64,000 nt of DNA from Frigidibacter sp. RF13 (GCF_026626305.1 NZ_JAPNUE010000001.1:682001-746000); one strand, 5' to 3'; positions 1-8,725 are shown, counted from the stretch's first letter. Notes: generated by a model from the letters alone, not told the origin. Numbers and translations: made by a program.

Positions 1-14
1 ACCGGTCTCCGCAG

Positions 15-455
15 CTATCTCCAGCGTCGCCCGGCCCACTCGCTGAGAACGCCCGCCAGCATACCGCCCCCGAGAAGCACGAGCAAGAAGTCGGCCGCGA
101 GCATGCGCTGCACGATCTCGGCGGCGATCCCGATCAGCCCCATGATCGCCTCGGTCGGGGTGTCGTAATATTTGCGGACCGCCTGGACAAGCATTTCCTC
201 GGTCGAGAAGAGCACAAGCGCCAGCGCCAGCGCCCCGAGCGAGGCACGAAGCCCTGCATTTGCCGACGGCCACCAACCCTCACCGGTCGCCGGGCCCAGG
301 ATGCGCCAACCGCAGACGATGCCGATGATGGCACTGAGCGGCGAGAAGGCGCCGAACTGGGTGCCCGCAGGCATGTGCGGCTTGAATATCTCGGCGCTCA
401 GGAAGGCCACCAGCGCCATGCCGAACGCTGCAAAAAGTTTGGAAGCGGTAGGCAT
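15..455 (-). CDS. trgA: TrgA family membrane protein
   Basis: A 146-residue protein with about four hydrophobic segments (roughly residues 5-25, 38-52, 70-88 and 118-138), so an integral inner-membrane protein. The length and the start MPTASKLFAAFGMALVAF resemble TrgA of Rhodobacter, first described with tellurite resistance; its biochemical role is not established. Its ATG directly abuts the TGA of the upstream methyltransferase gene (TGA-ATG), so translation is probably coupled. It is last in a minus-strand run with a methyltransferase, photolyase and aminotransferase. From memory, the Rhodobacter homologues of trg, phr and cfa genes belong to the singlet-oxygen sigma-E response; that link is inferred here. 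Confidence 0.75.
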   Translation of the reverse strand: MPTASKLFAAFGMALVAFLSAEIFKPHMPAGTQFGAFSPLSAIIGIVCGWRILGPATGEGWWPSANAGLRASLGALALALVLFSTEEMLVQAVRKYYDTPTEAIMGLIGIAAEIVQRMLAADFLLVLLGGGMLAGVLSEWAGRRWR

Positions 456-1670
456 TCAGGACACCGGCCTTTCAATTGTAATCTGGGTCACGTCGCAATT
501 GCCGAACCTGAAGGCCCCGGCGCAAGAAGTCAGATAGAAGTTCCACATCCGGCGGAACCGTTCGTCGAAACCGAGCTTCGCCACCTCATCCCACCGGGTA
601 TTGAAGGTCTCGTGCCATCGCCTGAGCGTCTGGCTGTAGCTTTCACCGAATTCGAGCGATCCGACCAGCCCGAGCCCGGCGCGCGCCACTTCCGCCCGCA
701 GCGCCGTGGGCGAAGGCAGCATACCGCCCGGGAAGATGTATTTCTGGATGAAATCCACGCCCTTGCGATAGACCTCGAAGCGCTTTTCCTGCAGCGTGAT
801 GATCTGCAGCGTGGCCTTCCGGCCGGGTTTCAGCCGCTCGCGCAGTGTGTCGAAATAGACCGGCCAGTATTTCTCGCCCACCGCCTCGAACATCTCGATC
901 GAGGCGATGCCGTCGTAGCGGCCTTTCTCGTCACGATAATCCTGCAGCTTGATCTCGACCCGATCCGACAATCCCGCCCGCTTCATCCGCTCGACCGCGA
1001 AATCGTGCTGGGCCTGGCTGATCGTCAGGCCAGTGACTTTCAGTCCCCGCTCACCCGCCGCATATTCGGCGAACCCGCCCCAGCCGCAGCCGATCTCCAG
1101 CACGTGATCGCCAGGCTGCGCGCCGATCCGGTCGACCATCGACGCATATTTCGCCCGCTGCGCTGCCTCCAGGCTTTCCTGCCCGCTTTGGAACAGAGCC
1201 GAGGAATAGGTCATCGTATCGTCGAGCCAGAGCCGGTAGAATTCATTTCCGAGGTCGTAGTGGTAGGCGATGTTCTTCTTTGCCTGCCGCTTGGTGTTGG
1301 CGTTCATCCAGTGCCGCAGCCGCTCCAGCGCCCGCAGGAAACCCATGCCGGGAAAGCCGTCATAGACGCTGTCATTGCCGTCGTGGACGAGGTCCATGAA
1401 GGCCTGAAGATCAGGCGTCGACCAGCCGCCTTCGAGATAGGCTTCGGAAAATCCCAGATCGCCCTCGCGGATCAGCCGCGCGAAGATGTCCGGATCGTGG
1501 ACAGTGATTTCGGCAACCGGCCCTGCCGACTTTCCCTCTGCACGGAAACGCCGTCCGTCCTCCAGAACGAAGTCCAGCCGTCCGCGGTTCAATGTCTGGG
1601 CAATCTGAAAGACCTGCGCAAAATAGCGCGGCAGGCGGGTCTGTCCCTCTGTTGTCGTCAGAATATCCAT
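456..1670 (-). CDS. Cfa-like SAM-dependent fatty-acyl-phospholipid methyltransferase
   Basis: A 404-residue class I SAM methyltransferase of the cyclopropane-fatty-acyl-phospholipid synthase family, acting on unsaturated acyl chains of membrane lipids. Visible are YHYDLGNEFY (136-145), MTYSSALF (153-160), SAM motif I LEIGCGWGGF (191-200) and the family C-terminal stretch KYIFPGGMLPSP. The usual MxYSCxY cysteine is serine here, and the LHTI histidine appears replaced (LQIIT). Both are bicarbonate ligands in E. coli Cfa, so this enzyme may make a different methylated lipid, as Rhodobacter UfaM-type homologues do. It sits 62 bp after the photolyase and abuts trgA. Confidence 0.8.
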   Translation of the reverse strand: MDILTTTEGQTRLPRYFAQVFQIAQTLNRGRLDFVLEDGRRFRAEGKSAGPVAEITVHDPDIFARLIREGDLGFSEAYLEGGWSTPDLQAFMDLVHDGNDSVYDGFPGMGFLRALERLRHWMNANTKRQAKKNIAYHYDLGNEFYRLWLDDTMTYSSALFQSGQESLEAAQRAKYASMVDRIGAQPGDHVLEIGCGWGGFAEYAAGERGLKVTGLTISQAQHDFAVERMKRAGLSDRVEIKLQDYRDEKGRYDGIASIEMFEAVGEKYWPVYFDTLRERLKPGRKATLQIITLQEKRFEVYRKGVDFIQKYIFPGGMLPSPTALRAEVARAGLGLVGSLEFGESYSQTLRRWHETFNTRWDEVAKLGFDERFRRMWNFYLTSCAGAFRFGNCDVTQITIERPVS

Positions 1671-1732
1671 GTCGCATCCCCCGATGAGGGGAGCTTAGCG
1701 CAAGAAAATCCGCCCGGGCAACGATTTCGTGA

Positions 1733-3160
1733 TCACTGGCCCCGGAAGTGCTCGTAGGCGGAAAGGGCCCGGGCGCGCCCGGCGGAATGTTCAATGATTG
1801 GTTTTGGATAGGGAGTGGCCCTGTCAAGGTTCCACCATCGGGGTACCGCATCGAAATAGGCGTCGGAGAAAGCGCCGCGCCCGTCGCGGCCCTCGCCGAG
1901 GAAGCGGTTGCAGTAAACCCGCTCTGGATCGAAACGGTCAGCTTGCGCATCGGGATTGAAGATACGGAAATAGGGCGCGGCATCCGGGCCGGAGCCCGCG
2001 ACCCACTGCCAGCCGAGTGCGTTCGAGGCCGGGTCCCAGTCGGTCAGACAGTCGGCGAACCATGCAAGGCCCACCCGCCAGTCGGTCAAAAGGTGTTTGG
2101 TCAGGTACGAGGCCGCGACCATCCGCACCCGGTTGTGCATGCGCCCGGTGACATACATCTCGCGCATTCCGGCATCGACGAACGGCACGCCGGTCATGCC
2201 TCGTCGCCAGCGTGCAGCATCCTCATTGTCGCGACGCCAGGGGAAGGCCTCCCAACCCTTGCGCCAGTTCTCGGTCGCCAGCGTTGGATTGTGATACATG
2301 AGATGCCAGGCGAAGTCGCGCCAGCCGAGTTCGGAGAGGAATTTCTCGGCGGCGCTGTCGAGCGCGGCGTCATGATCCTTGCGCGCCATCGCCTCGGCCC
2401 AGATCCGGCGCGGCGAAATCTCACCCCAGGCGAGGTGGTCGGACAGGCCTGACGCGGCTTCCTCTGTCGGAAAATCTCGACGGTCGGCGTAGCGGTGAAG
2501 CTTCTCCTCTAGAAAAGTCGACAGGCGCTCCAGCGCCGCCGCCTCGCCCGGCCGTATGTGCGGACGCAGGATCGCCGCGCCGCGGTTCATCGGCGCGTCC
2601 ATCTTCCAACTGGCGAGTTCGTCGCTCGCAGGCCAGGTCGCGGGTGGGCGAAGTAAGGGCGGCACAGCTTCGGGCGCCGGGACCGGCCCCTGCCGCAGGC
2701 GTCGCCAGAACGGGGTGAAGACCGAATAGGGATGGCCCGCCTGCGTCAGTATTTGCGTCGGCTCGTGCAGCAGCGCCCCTGGGAAACTGCGCGCCTCGAT
2801 GGCCGAAGCGGCCGCCCAGCTTTTCACTTGGCGGTCCCGCGCGATATGGGCGGGCTCATAATACCGCGTCCAATGCACGGCGCGTGCGCCGGTTTCCGCC
2901 ACAAGCGCCTTCAGAACCTCTAGCGCCCTGCCCCGCCTGAGGATCAGCCGCAGCCCGCGCCGTTCCAAAGCGGCGGCGAAAGCTGCGAGCCCGAGACCAA
3001 GGCGGTAGCGCGGTGCAGCGCCCAGCACCTCGACCGTCTCGTCATGGATGAAAAGCGGAACAATCGGCCGCCCCGTCTCTGCGGCGGCGGCAAGCGCCGG
3101 GTGATCGTCCAGCCGCAGGTCACGGCGGAACCAGACGATCACCGGCGCCTGATCTGCCAT
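1733..3160 (-). CDS. phrA: deoxyribodipyrimidine photo-lyase
   Basis: A 475-residue DNA photolyase/cryptochrome family protein that repairs UV-induced cyclobutane pyrimidine dimers with light and FADH2. The N-terminal alpha/beta antenna domain starts VIVWFRRDLRLDDHPAL. The C-terminal FAD domain carries LSELGWRDFAWHLMY, GRMHNRVRM and LTDWDPASNALGWQW. The reading frame stays open 48 bases upstream, but the ATG at 3160 is chosen because GAGGG lies just before it and it sits 7 bases after the stop of the aminotransferase gene. It is in tandem with the Cfa-like methyltransferase and trgA, which suggests a light or oxidative stress operon. Confidence 0.93.
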   Translation of the reverse strand: MADQAPVIVWFRRDLRLDDHPALAAAAETGRPIVPLFIHDETVEVLGAAPRYRLGLGLAAFAAALERRGLRLILRRGRALEVLKALVAETGARAVHWTRYYEPAHIARDRQVKSWAAASAIEARSFPGALLHEPTQILTQAGHPYSVFTPFWRRLRQGPVPAPEAVPPLLRPPATWPASDELASWKMDAPMNRGAAILRPHIRPGEAAALERLSTFLEEKLHRYADRRDFPTEEAASGLSDHLAWGEISPRRIWAEAMARKDHDAALDSAAEKFLSELGWRDFAWHLMYHNPTLATENWRKGWEAFPWRRDNEDAARWRRGMTGVPFVDAGMREMYVTGRMHNRVRMVAASYLTKHLLTDWRVGLAWFADCLTDWDPASNALGWQWVAGSGPDAAPYFRIFNPDAQADRFDPERVYCNRFLGEGRDGRGAFSDAYFDAVPRWWNLDRATPYPKPIIEHSAGRARALSAYEHFRGQ

Positions 3161-3167
3161 CCCGCCC

Positions 3168-4415
3168 TCAAAGCACCCGGTCGAGCGCGCCGATGAGACG
3201 GCGCACATCGTCGGGTGAGGTGTAGTGGGTCATCGACAGCCTGAGCACACCCTTTTCAAGATCAACGCCCATCGCCGTCAGCGGCCGCACGGCGTAGAAA
3301 TCCCCGGCCCAGCAGTTGATCCCCTCGCGCCCCAGTGCCTCCGACACCGGTTCCGCCGCGCGGTCGAGTGCTGCGGCAACCGTCGGTGCCCTGCGCGCGG
3401 CGTCTCGCGGGCCGATCAGACGCAGGTCGTTGCGTGCGGCGAGATAGTCGAGCAGCGGCTGGCAGATGGCAACTTCATGTGCGCGCATCAGGTCGTGGAC
3501 GGTAGCACCGCGCTTGGCCGCGTCCGGTTCCGGTGTGAAATGCTTGGCGTGGAGCGCGTCGAAATAATCGGCCATCCCGGCGGATGCCGCGATCTGCGCG
3601 TGGTCGGGACCGGCGGGGGTGAAGCGCTTATAGAGAGTGTCGCCGTTGAAATAGTGTCCCTGGTTCGGAAGGTCGAACCCGAAGGTCTCTCGGATCACCA
3701 TGATACCCTGATGGGGACCGTAGACCTTGTAGGCCGAGAAAAGGTAGATATCAGCGCCCAGTTCTGCGACGTTCGGCAGGCCGTGGGGCGCATAGCTGAC
3801 CCCGTCCACGCAGACCGCCGCCCCTGCCGCATGCGCCATGGCCGCGATCTCGGCCACCGGGTTGATTTCGGCCACCACGTTCGAGCAATGCGGGAAGCAG
3901 ACGAGCCGCACCTTGCCGTCGGCGAGCAATGGCGAAAGGCGCGCGGGGTCCAGATGACCGGTCGCCGCGTCGATCTGCCATTCCCTGACCTCGATCCCGT
4001 CCTCGGCCAGCCGGCGCCAGGGGCCGGAATTGGCCTCGTGATCTTGATTGGTCACGACGATCGCGCCGCCCTTCTCGGTCAGCCAGCGGCGAACGGCCTG
4101 CGCCAGAACATAGGTGTTCGCCGTGGTCGAGGGGCCGAAGGACAGTTCTTGCCGCTTCACCCCCATCATCGCCGCAAGGCGGGTGCGCGCCTCGTCCATC
4201 TCGGCGCCGCCGGCCTGGGCGGCGGCATAGGGCGCATAGGGCTGCACCTTGCGTTCCTTGTAGAACCGTGTCAGCCGATCGATCACCGGCTGGCATGCAT
4301 AGGAACCGCCTGCATTTTCGAAGAAGGCCTGATCGGCAAGGCCCGGCACCGAGAAGGCCGGGAACTGGCTGCGCACGAATCCGAGGTCTAACGTCGTCAC
4401 ATCTGTCTCCATCAT
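3168..4415 (-). CDS. class V aminotransferase, cysteine desulfurase-like
   Basis: A 415-residue PLP enzyme of the class V aminotransferase fold, closest in memory to the VC1184-type cysteine desulfurase-like subfamily. The PLP lysine is K230 in FSAYKVYGPHQG, preceded by CVDGVSYAPHG with the PLP aspartate (D204). FENAGGSYACQPVIDRL near the N-terminus is typical. No sulfur-acceptor or suf/isc gene is adjacent, so the substrate is unknown; desulfurase activity should not be assumed. It is first in the run leading to photolyase, with a 7-base gap. Two consecutive ATGs (4415 and 4412) could serve as start. Confidence 0.8.
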   Translation of the reverse strand: MMETDVTTLDLGFVRSQFPAFSVPGLADQAFFENAGGSYACQPVIDRLTRFYKERKVQPYAPYAAAQAGGAEMDEARTRLAAMMGVKRQELSFGPSTTANTYVLAQAVRRWLTEKGGAIVVTNQDHEANSGPWRRLAEDGIEVREWQIDAATGHLDPARLSPLLADGKVRLVCFPHCSNVVAEINPVAEIAAMAHAAGAAVCVDGVSYAPHGLPNVAELGADIYLFSAYKVYGPHQGIMVIRETFGFDLPNQGHYFNGDTLYKRFTPAGPDHAQIAASAGMADYFDALHAKHFTPEPDAAKRGATVHDLMRAHEVAICQPLLDYLAARNDLRLIGPRDAARRAPTVAAALDRAAEPVSEALGREGINCWAGDFYAVRPLTAMGVDLEKGVLRLSMTHYTSPDDVRRLIGALDRVL

Positions 4416-4663
4416 CCGAAGGGCTGATCGCCGGGAAGGCCCGGCAGACAGCCGCCAAAGGGCTGACAGGTCTTCCTGCCGAGCCGCAATCGCCCGTCAT
4501 GGAGGAGGTGCGGCAGATCCGTGAAGCCGGATCGGGGCAAAGCTTAGCCGCGGCTGGCCTTGTCGGGAAGGGCGCCACAGAAAATTTTCCTTCGCCACCC
4601 GCCCATTAGCCCGCAAGATTTCCCGGATCGAATCAAAAGACTTGCGATGTCACTCACGGTAGG

Positions 4664-4678
4664 TATGATTTGATCATA
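4664..4678. promoter_or_regulatory. palindrome upstream of the first solute-binding protein gene
   Basis: TATGATTTGATCATA is a 15-bp inverted repeat (6-bp arms, 3-bp centre). It ends two bases before the purine-rich ribosome-binding stretch CTGGGGAGGA and 16 bases before the ATG at 4695. The position fits an operator overlapping the transcript start. No regulator gene lies next to it, so the binding protein is unknown. The 4416-4663 gap otherwise shows only weak promoter-like sequence. Confidence 0.4.
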
Positions 4679-4694
4679 TTCTGGGGAGGATAGA

Positions 4695-5741
4695 ATGATC
4701 AAAAGAACACTTCTGGCCGCGACGGCCATTGTCTCGCTCGCCTTGCCTGCATCCGCAGCCGACCCCGATCTCGTCGTGCTGGAATGGGCGGGATACGATA
4801 TCGAAGGGCTTTATGCCGACTACAAGGCCAAGTATAACGACAACCCGACCTACTCCTTCTTCGCCTCCGACGACGAGGCGTTCCAGCGGGCGGTGTCCGG
4901 ATTCAAGGCCGACGTCTTCCATCCCTGCTCGACCTTCGTGGAGAAATATCGCGAGGCGGGACTGATCGAACCCTGGGACCCGGCAAAGATCGCGGCGATG
5001 GGCGATATCGACGCGAAATTCCTGGGTTCGGCAACGATCAAGGATGATCAGGGCGTCTGGTTCCTGCCATTCGACTGGGGTGCAACCGCCGTCGCCTACA
5101 ATACCGAACAGGTCCCGGCTGAGGATGTGGCCTCGCTGAATGTCTTCACCGATCCGAAATATCAGGGCCGCACCTCGCTGCCCAACTCGTCCGAGGACGT
5201 CTGGGCGCTTGCCTATCTGGCCACCGGCACGACGAACTGGACCAAGGTCAGCGACGAACAGTTCGATGCCGCCGCCGCCTGGCTGCGCGAGGCGCACAAG
5301 AACGTGCGCGCCTACTGGAACGATTCGGCCGAACTCAGCCAGCTGATGGCATCGGGTGAAGTACTGGTCGGCTGGGCCTGGAACGATGCTGTGGCGCTTC
5401 TTAAGGAAGAGGATTTCCCGGTCGGATTCCAGCGCGAGGCAAAGGAAGGCTCCTCGACCTGGTTCTGCGGCTATGTGAATGCCAAGGACGGTCCCGGCAA
5501 CGAAGACAAGGCCTATGACTTCATGAACTCGATGCTGCGCGCCGATGCGGCCGGGGTTCTGGTGGGCGAACTGGGCTATGGCCATTCGAACGCAACCGCA
5601 ATGTCAGGTATCGCAACCGAGGACCTAGACGCGGCGGGCCTTGGCGCCGCCAATGCCCCGATCCTCGCACAGGTGCCGAAAGATCCGGCGCTTCACGAAA
5701 AGATGTTGCAGACCTTCGAGAACATCAAAGCCGGTTTCTGA
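4695..5741 (+). CDS. periplasmic solute-binding protein, PotD/spermidine-putrescine type (copy 1)
   Basis: A 348-residue extracellular solute-binding protein. A Sec signal peptide (residues about 1-21, ending PASA-A) precedes the mature start ADPDLVVLEWAG. The lobe with VWFLPFDWGATAVAYNTEQV and later LPNSSEDVWALAYLATG is typical of family 1 binding proteins in polyamine or Fe/opine-type ABC uptake. GGGGAGGA lies 6-9 bases upstream of the ATG. A close paralogue follows 168 bases downstream, and no permease or ATPase gene is nearby, so the ligand and partner transporter cannot be deduced from context. Confidence 0.85.
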   Translation: MIKRTLLAATAIVSLALPASAADPDLVVLEWAGYDIEGLYADYKAKYNDNPTYSFFASDDEAFQRAVSGFKADVFHPCSTFVEKYREAGLIEPWDPAKIAAMGDIDAKFLGSATIKDDQGVWFLPFDWGATAVAYNTEQVPAEDVASLNVFTDPKYQGRTSLPNSSEDVWALAYLATGTTNWTKVSDEQFDAAAAWLREAHKNVRAYWNDSAELSQLMASGEVLVGWAWNDAVALLKEEDFPVGFQREAKEGSSTWFCGYVNAKDGPGNEDKAYDFMNSMLRADAAGVLVGELGYGHSNATAMSGIATEDLDAAGLGAANAPILAQVPKDPALHEKMLQTFENIKAGF

Positions 5742-5779
5742 CGGTTTTCGAAGCAGCATCAAACAGTTAGGGAAAGACC

Positions 5780-5815
5780 GAGGGCCTGCGCCGGCCAAGT
5801 GCCGCGCAGGCCCTC
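5780..5815 (+). terminator. stem-loop between the two solute-binding protein genes
   Basis: An 11-bp perfect stem, GAGGGCCTGCG (5780-5790) pairing with CGCAGGCCCTC (5805-5815), with a 14-base loop. No long T tract follows, so it may act as a terminator, a 3'-end stabiliser or an attenuator separating expression of copy 1 from copy 2. Confidence 0.6.
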
Positions 5816-5908
5816 ACCTTGCCCTTGCAACTGCCCGGGCGGCAGGCATAGTTGCCCGCGGTATCCCCGCCCCGGACCCGGTCCGGGGCTTCCACTCTGG
5901 AGGCTATC

Positions 5909-6958
5909 TTGAAACTTCACGCCCTGCTTGCGGCCTCGGTCGCAGCCCTTACCCTCGCCCTGCCCGCCCGCGCGGCCGATCCCGATCTTCTGGTCCTTGA
6001 CTGGGCCGGGTTCGAGGTCGAAGGCCTATATCAGGCCTACAAGGACAAGAACGGCGACGGCCCGACCTATACATTCTTCGGCTCTGACGACGAAGCCTTC
6101 CAGAAAGTCGCCTCGGGCTTCAAATCCGACGTGACCCACCCCTGCTCGCAGATGGTGTCCAAGTACCGCGAAGCAGGCCTGATCGAGCCCTGGGATATTT
6201 CGAAGATCCCGGAGTTCGCCAATATCGACCCGAAATTCCTGAATTCGCCGGTCTTTCAGGATGATGGCGGCGTCTGGTTCATTCCGACCGACTGGGGTGT
6301 GACGGCGGTGGCCTACAATACCGACGAAGTACCGGTCGAGGATGTCGCCTCGCTTCAGGTCTTCGCCGATCCGAAATACGAAGGCCGCGTGTCGCTGCCA
6401 AACTCGTCGGACGATGTCTGGGCGCTGGCCTATCTGGCAACCGGCGTGACTGACTGGACCAATATCTCGGACGAACAGTTCACTGCCGCCGCCGACTGGC
6501 TGCGCAAGGTGCATCCGAACGTCCGCGCCTACTGGAACGACCCGGCAGAGATGTCGCAGATCATGGCATCGGGCGAGGTTTTGATCGCCTGGTCCTGGAA
6601 TGACGGCGTCGCCTATCTGAAGGCTGACAACTATCCGGTCGGCTTCCAGCGCGAGGCCAAGGAAGGGTCGTCGACCTGGTTCTGCGGCTATGTGAACATG
6701 AAGGACGGGCCGGGCAAGGAAGACAAGGCCTATGACTTCATCAATTCCTGGCTGCGCCCAGATGCGGCGCCCGCGCTGATCGAGAATATCGGATACGGCC
6801 TGTCGAACACGCCGGCGATGGCAGCGATGGATCCGGCAGTCGTCGCCGACGCAGGCCTTGGTGCGATCAACGCGCCGATCCTGCCGCAGGTGCCGAACGA
6901 CAATGCCCTGCGCGAGCGTCAGCTGGCCGAGTTCGAGAAGATCAAGGCAGGCTTCTGA
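5909..6958 (+). CDS. periplasmic solute-binding protein, PotD type (copy 2)
   Basis: A paralogue of the preceding gene, by eye about 70% identical in the mature part, with shared blocks such as REAGLIEPWD and EGSSTWFCGYVN. The frame is open from an upstream ATG (5852), but the TTG at 5909 is the better start: GGAGG lies five bases before it, it gives a clean signal peptide (KLHALLAASVAALTLALPARA) and a 349-residue protein, almost the length of copy 1. A GC-rich palindrome (5870-5888, CCCCGGACC-C-GGTCCGGGG) lies just upstream of the ribosome-binding site. No transporter partner is encoded nearby. Confidence 0.85.
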   Translation: MKLHALLAASVAALTLALPARAADPDLLVLDWAGFEVEGLYQAYKDKNGDGPTYTFFGSDDEAFQKVASGFKSDVTHPCSQMVSKYREAGLIEPWDISKIPEFANIDPKFLNSPVFQDDGGVWFIPTDWGVTAVAYNTDEVPVEDVASLQVFADPKYEGRVSLPNSSDDVWALAYLATGVTDWTNISDEQFTAAADWLRKVHPNVRAYWNDPAEMSQIMASGEVLIAWSWNDGVAYLKADNYPVGFQREAKEGSSTWFCGYVNMKDGPGKEDKAYDFINSWLRPDAAPALIENIGYGLSNTPAMAAMDPAVVADAGLGAINAPILPQVPNDNALRERQLAEFEKIKAGF

Positions 6959-6980
6959 GCCGAAATCTGCCACAAGACCT

Positions 6981-7007
6981 GTTGCCCCGGCCTCGCGCCG
7001 GGGCAAC
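6981..7007 (+). terminator. rho-independent-like terminator after solute-binding copy 2
   Basis: GTTGCCCCGG (6981-6990) pairs perfectly with CCGGGGCAAC (6998-7007) around a 7-base loop, 22 bases after the TGA. This is a strong GC stem in the expected place, with only a short pyrimidine stretch after it. Confidence 0.65.
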
Positions 7008-7106
7008 GCTCTTCACGCGCTTGAGCTTTGGGCTTCAAGCCACTAGGTCTGACCGCACGGCGCCCGCAACCGGGCGCCACCCGTCAGTGAGCAACCCGCC
7101 AGACAG

Positions 7107-8015
7107 ATGAGCCGCGACCGCAGCAGGGCACAGATTGCCGTCGACTATGCCACAAACCTCGCCTTGCGCGGACTGATCGGGCTGTCGCTCGCCCTGCCCT
7201 ACCGCATGCGCGTCGTTGGGATGGGCTGGCTGATGCGCCGGGTGATCGGGCCAATGGCCGGATACCGGGCACGGGCCCTAGCGAACCTCGCGTTCATATG
7301 GCCAGAGATGCCGGAAGCTGAGCGTCGGCGCATTGCCGACGCGGCCTGCGACAATGCCGGGCGCGCGCTGATCGAGAATTATTCGACCCGCGATCTGATG
7401 CGCCGCATGGAAGGGGTCGAAATCCGCGGCCCGGGCCTCGCCGCGCTTGAGGCAGCACGCGACACTGGGCGGCCGGTGATCCTCGTGTCTGGTCATTTCG
7501 GCAATTACGAGGCTGCGCGGGCAGCGCTTGTCGGGCGCGGCTATCATATCGGCGGGCTCTACCGGCCGATGCGCAACGGCTTCTTCAACGAACATTACGT
7601 CCGCACGATGGAAGCCTTCGGCGGCCCGGTCTTCCCGCAAGGAACGCGGGGCACCGCCGGTTTTGTGCGTCACCTGAAGGCCGGGGGGCAACTCGTACTG
7701 CTCTTCGATCAGAATGTCGTCGCCGCGCCTTTCCTCGATTTTCTCGGCGAGCCCGCGGCGACCGCGACGTCCGCCGCGGAACTGGCGCTCAGATACGACG
7801 CGCTCCTCATACCGTTCTTCGCGACGCGAAAATCCGACGGCATCAGTTTCGACATTGAGCTTGAAGCACCGGTACCTTGCGGCAGTCCGAAGGAGATGAC
7901 CCAGCACCTGAACGACGGCCTTGCCGCGCGTGTCCAGCGAGATCCTGGCCAATGGTTCTGGATTCACCGCCGGTGGAAGCACCCAAATCACCGCGCAGCA
8001 GGCAACTGGGGCTGA
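7107..8015 (+). CDS. LpxL/HtrB-like lipid acyltransferase
   Basis: A 302-residue member of the lipid A late acyltransferase family, which transfers acyl chains to lipid A precursors or related lipids at the inner membrane. The catalytic H-x4-E motif is seen in SGHFGNYEA (H130, E135). Further family features are GGLYRPMRNGFFNEHY, a likely substrate loop PQGTRG, and the C-terminal QWFWIHRRWK. An N-terminal hydrophobic stretch at about 18-35 could anchor it. It stands alone after the terminator at 6981-7007 and converges on the DUF1223 gene. Which lipid it acylates cannot be told from sequence. Confidence 0.85.
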   Translation: MSRDRSRAQIAVDYATNLALRGLIGLSLALPYRMRVVGMGWLMRRVIGPMAGYRARALANLAFIWPEMPEAERRRIADAACDNAGRALIENYSTRDLMRRMEGVEIRGPGLAALEAARDTGRPVILVSGHFGNYEAARAALVGRGYHIGGLYRPMRNGFFNEHYVRTMEAFGGPVFPQGTRGTAGFVRHLKAGGQLVLLFDQNVVAAPFLDFLGEPAATATSAAELALRYDALLIPFFATRKSDGISFDIELEAPVPCGSPKEMTQHLNDGLAARVQRDPGQWFWIHRRWKHPNHRAAGNWG

Positions 8016-8020
8016 GTCTG

Positions 8021-8725
8021 TTATTCCGCTACTGCAGCGACAAAGATCGCGCCCGGCCCGGGCGACTGGATGATCACCACCGCCGGCTGGTCGCCGGGCG
8101 CGTCGAGCGTCAGGCTGAGCGGCTTCGAGCCATCCCACTCGCCCACACGCTTCCACGATGTCACGATATTGGTATAGGTCAGCCGCCGACCGGCATTCTC
8201 GCCGCGTTCGATGGTGACCGAAGCTGCGGGAATATAGCGGACGAGCTGCACAAAACTGCCCTTCGGCAGCGGCGCGGACGTAGTCGCGGAGACTTTGAGC
8301 CGATTTCCGGATCGCGAGAGCTTTAAGTCTGGCGCACTCGCGCCCCCGGCCGGAACAAGCGCTGAGGCGAGCGCGCTCGCGTCCGTGCCGACGATCGATG
8401 TTGCGCCATTAACGATGATCTGCGGCGTATAGACCATTCGCTCGCCCGCCGCGACCGCATAGGCCTTCTGGCGCTTGGTGAATGTTGGGTCGGCGAACGT
8501 ATCGGCCCAGCCGATATAGTCCCAATAATCCACGTGCAGCGCGAGCCCGATCACACCATCGCGCGCCGCGACCTCGGAGAAGAGCGCGTCCGCAGGCGGG
8601 CAGGAAGAACAGCCTTGCGAGGTGTAAAGCTCCACGACAGTTACACGCTTTCCTTCGGCTTCTGCCACACCGGCGAACGCCGACAGCGCCGCGGCTGCGG
8701 CAATGATCGTCTGTCTCATCTTCAT
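8021..8725 (-). CDS. DUF1223 secreted thioredoxin-like protein
   Basis: A 234-residue exported protein with a signal peptide (about residues 1-23, AGVAEA). The DUF1223 family has a thioredoxin-like N-terminal half: VVELYTSQGCSSCPPAD contains the CxxC pair C39/C42, followed by ALHVDYWDYIGWADTFADP and a YTPQIIVNG segment with the cis-proline expected of the fold. Such proteins are predicted periplasmic thiol-disulfide proteins without a defined substrate. It converges on the acyltransferase gene with a 5-base gap and diverges from aconitase. Confidence 0.85.
   Translation of the reverse strand: MKMRQTIIAAAAALSAFAGVAEAEGKRVTVVELYTSQGCSSCPPADALFSEVAARDGVIGLALHVDYWDYIGWADTFADPTFTKRQKAYAVAAGERMVYTPQIIVNGATSIVGTDASALASALVPAGGASAPDLKLSRSGNRLKVSATTSAPLPKGSFVQLVRYIPAASVTIERGENAGRRLTYTNIVTSWKRVGEWDGSKPLSLTLDAPGDQPAVVIIQSPGPGAIFVAAVAE

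Noticed and set aside
4604..4630. Sigma-E type promoter upstream of the aminotransferase gene
   Set aside because: CGATCC and TAATG depart from the consensus and the spacing is 16 rather than about 18; reported only as a weak idea.
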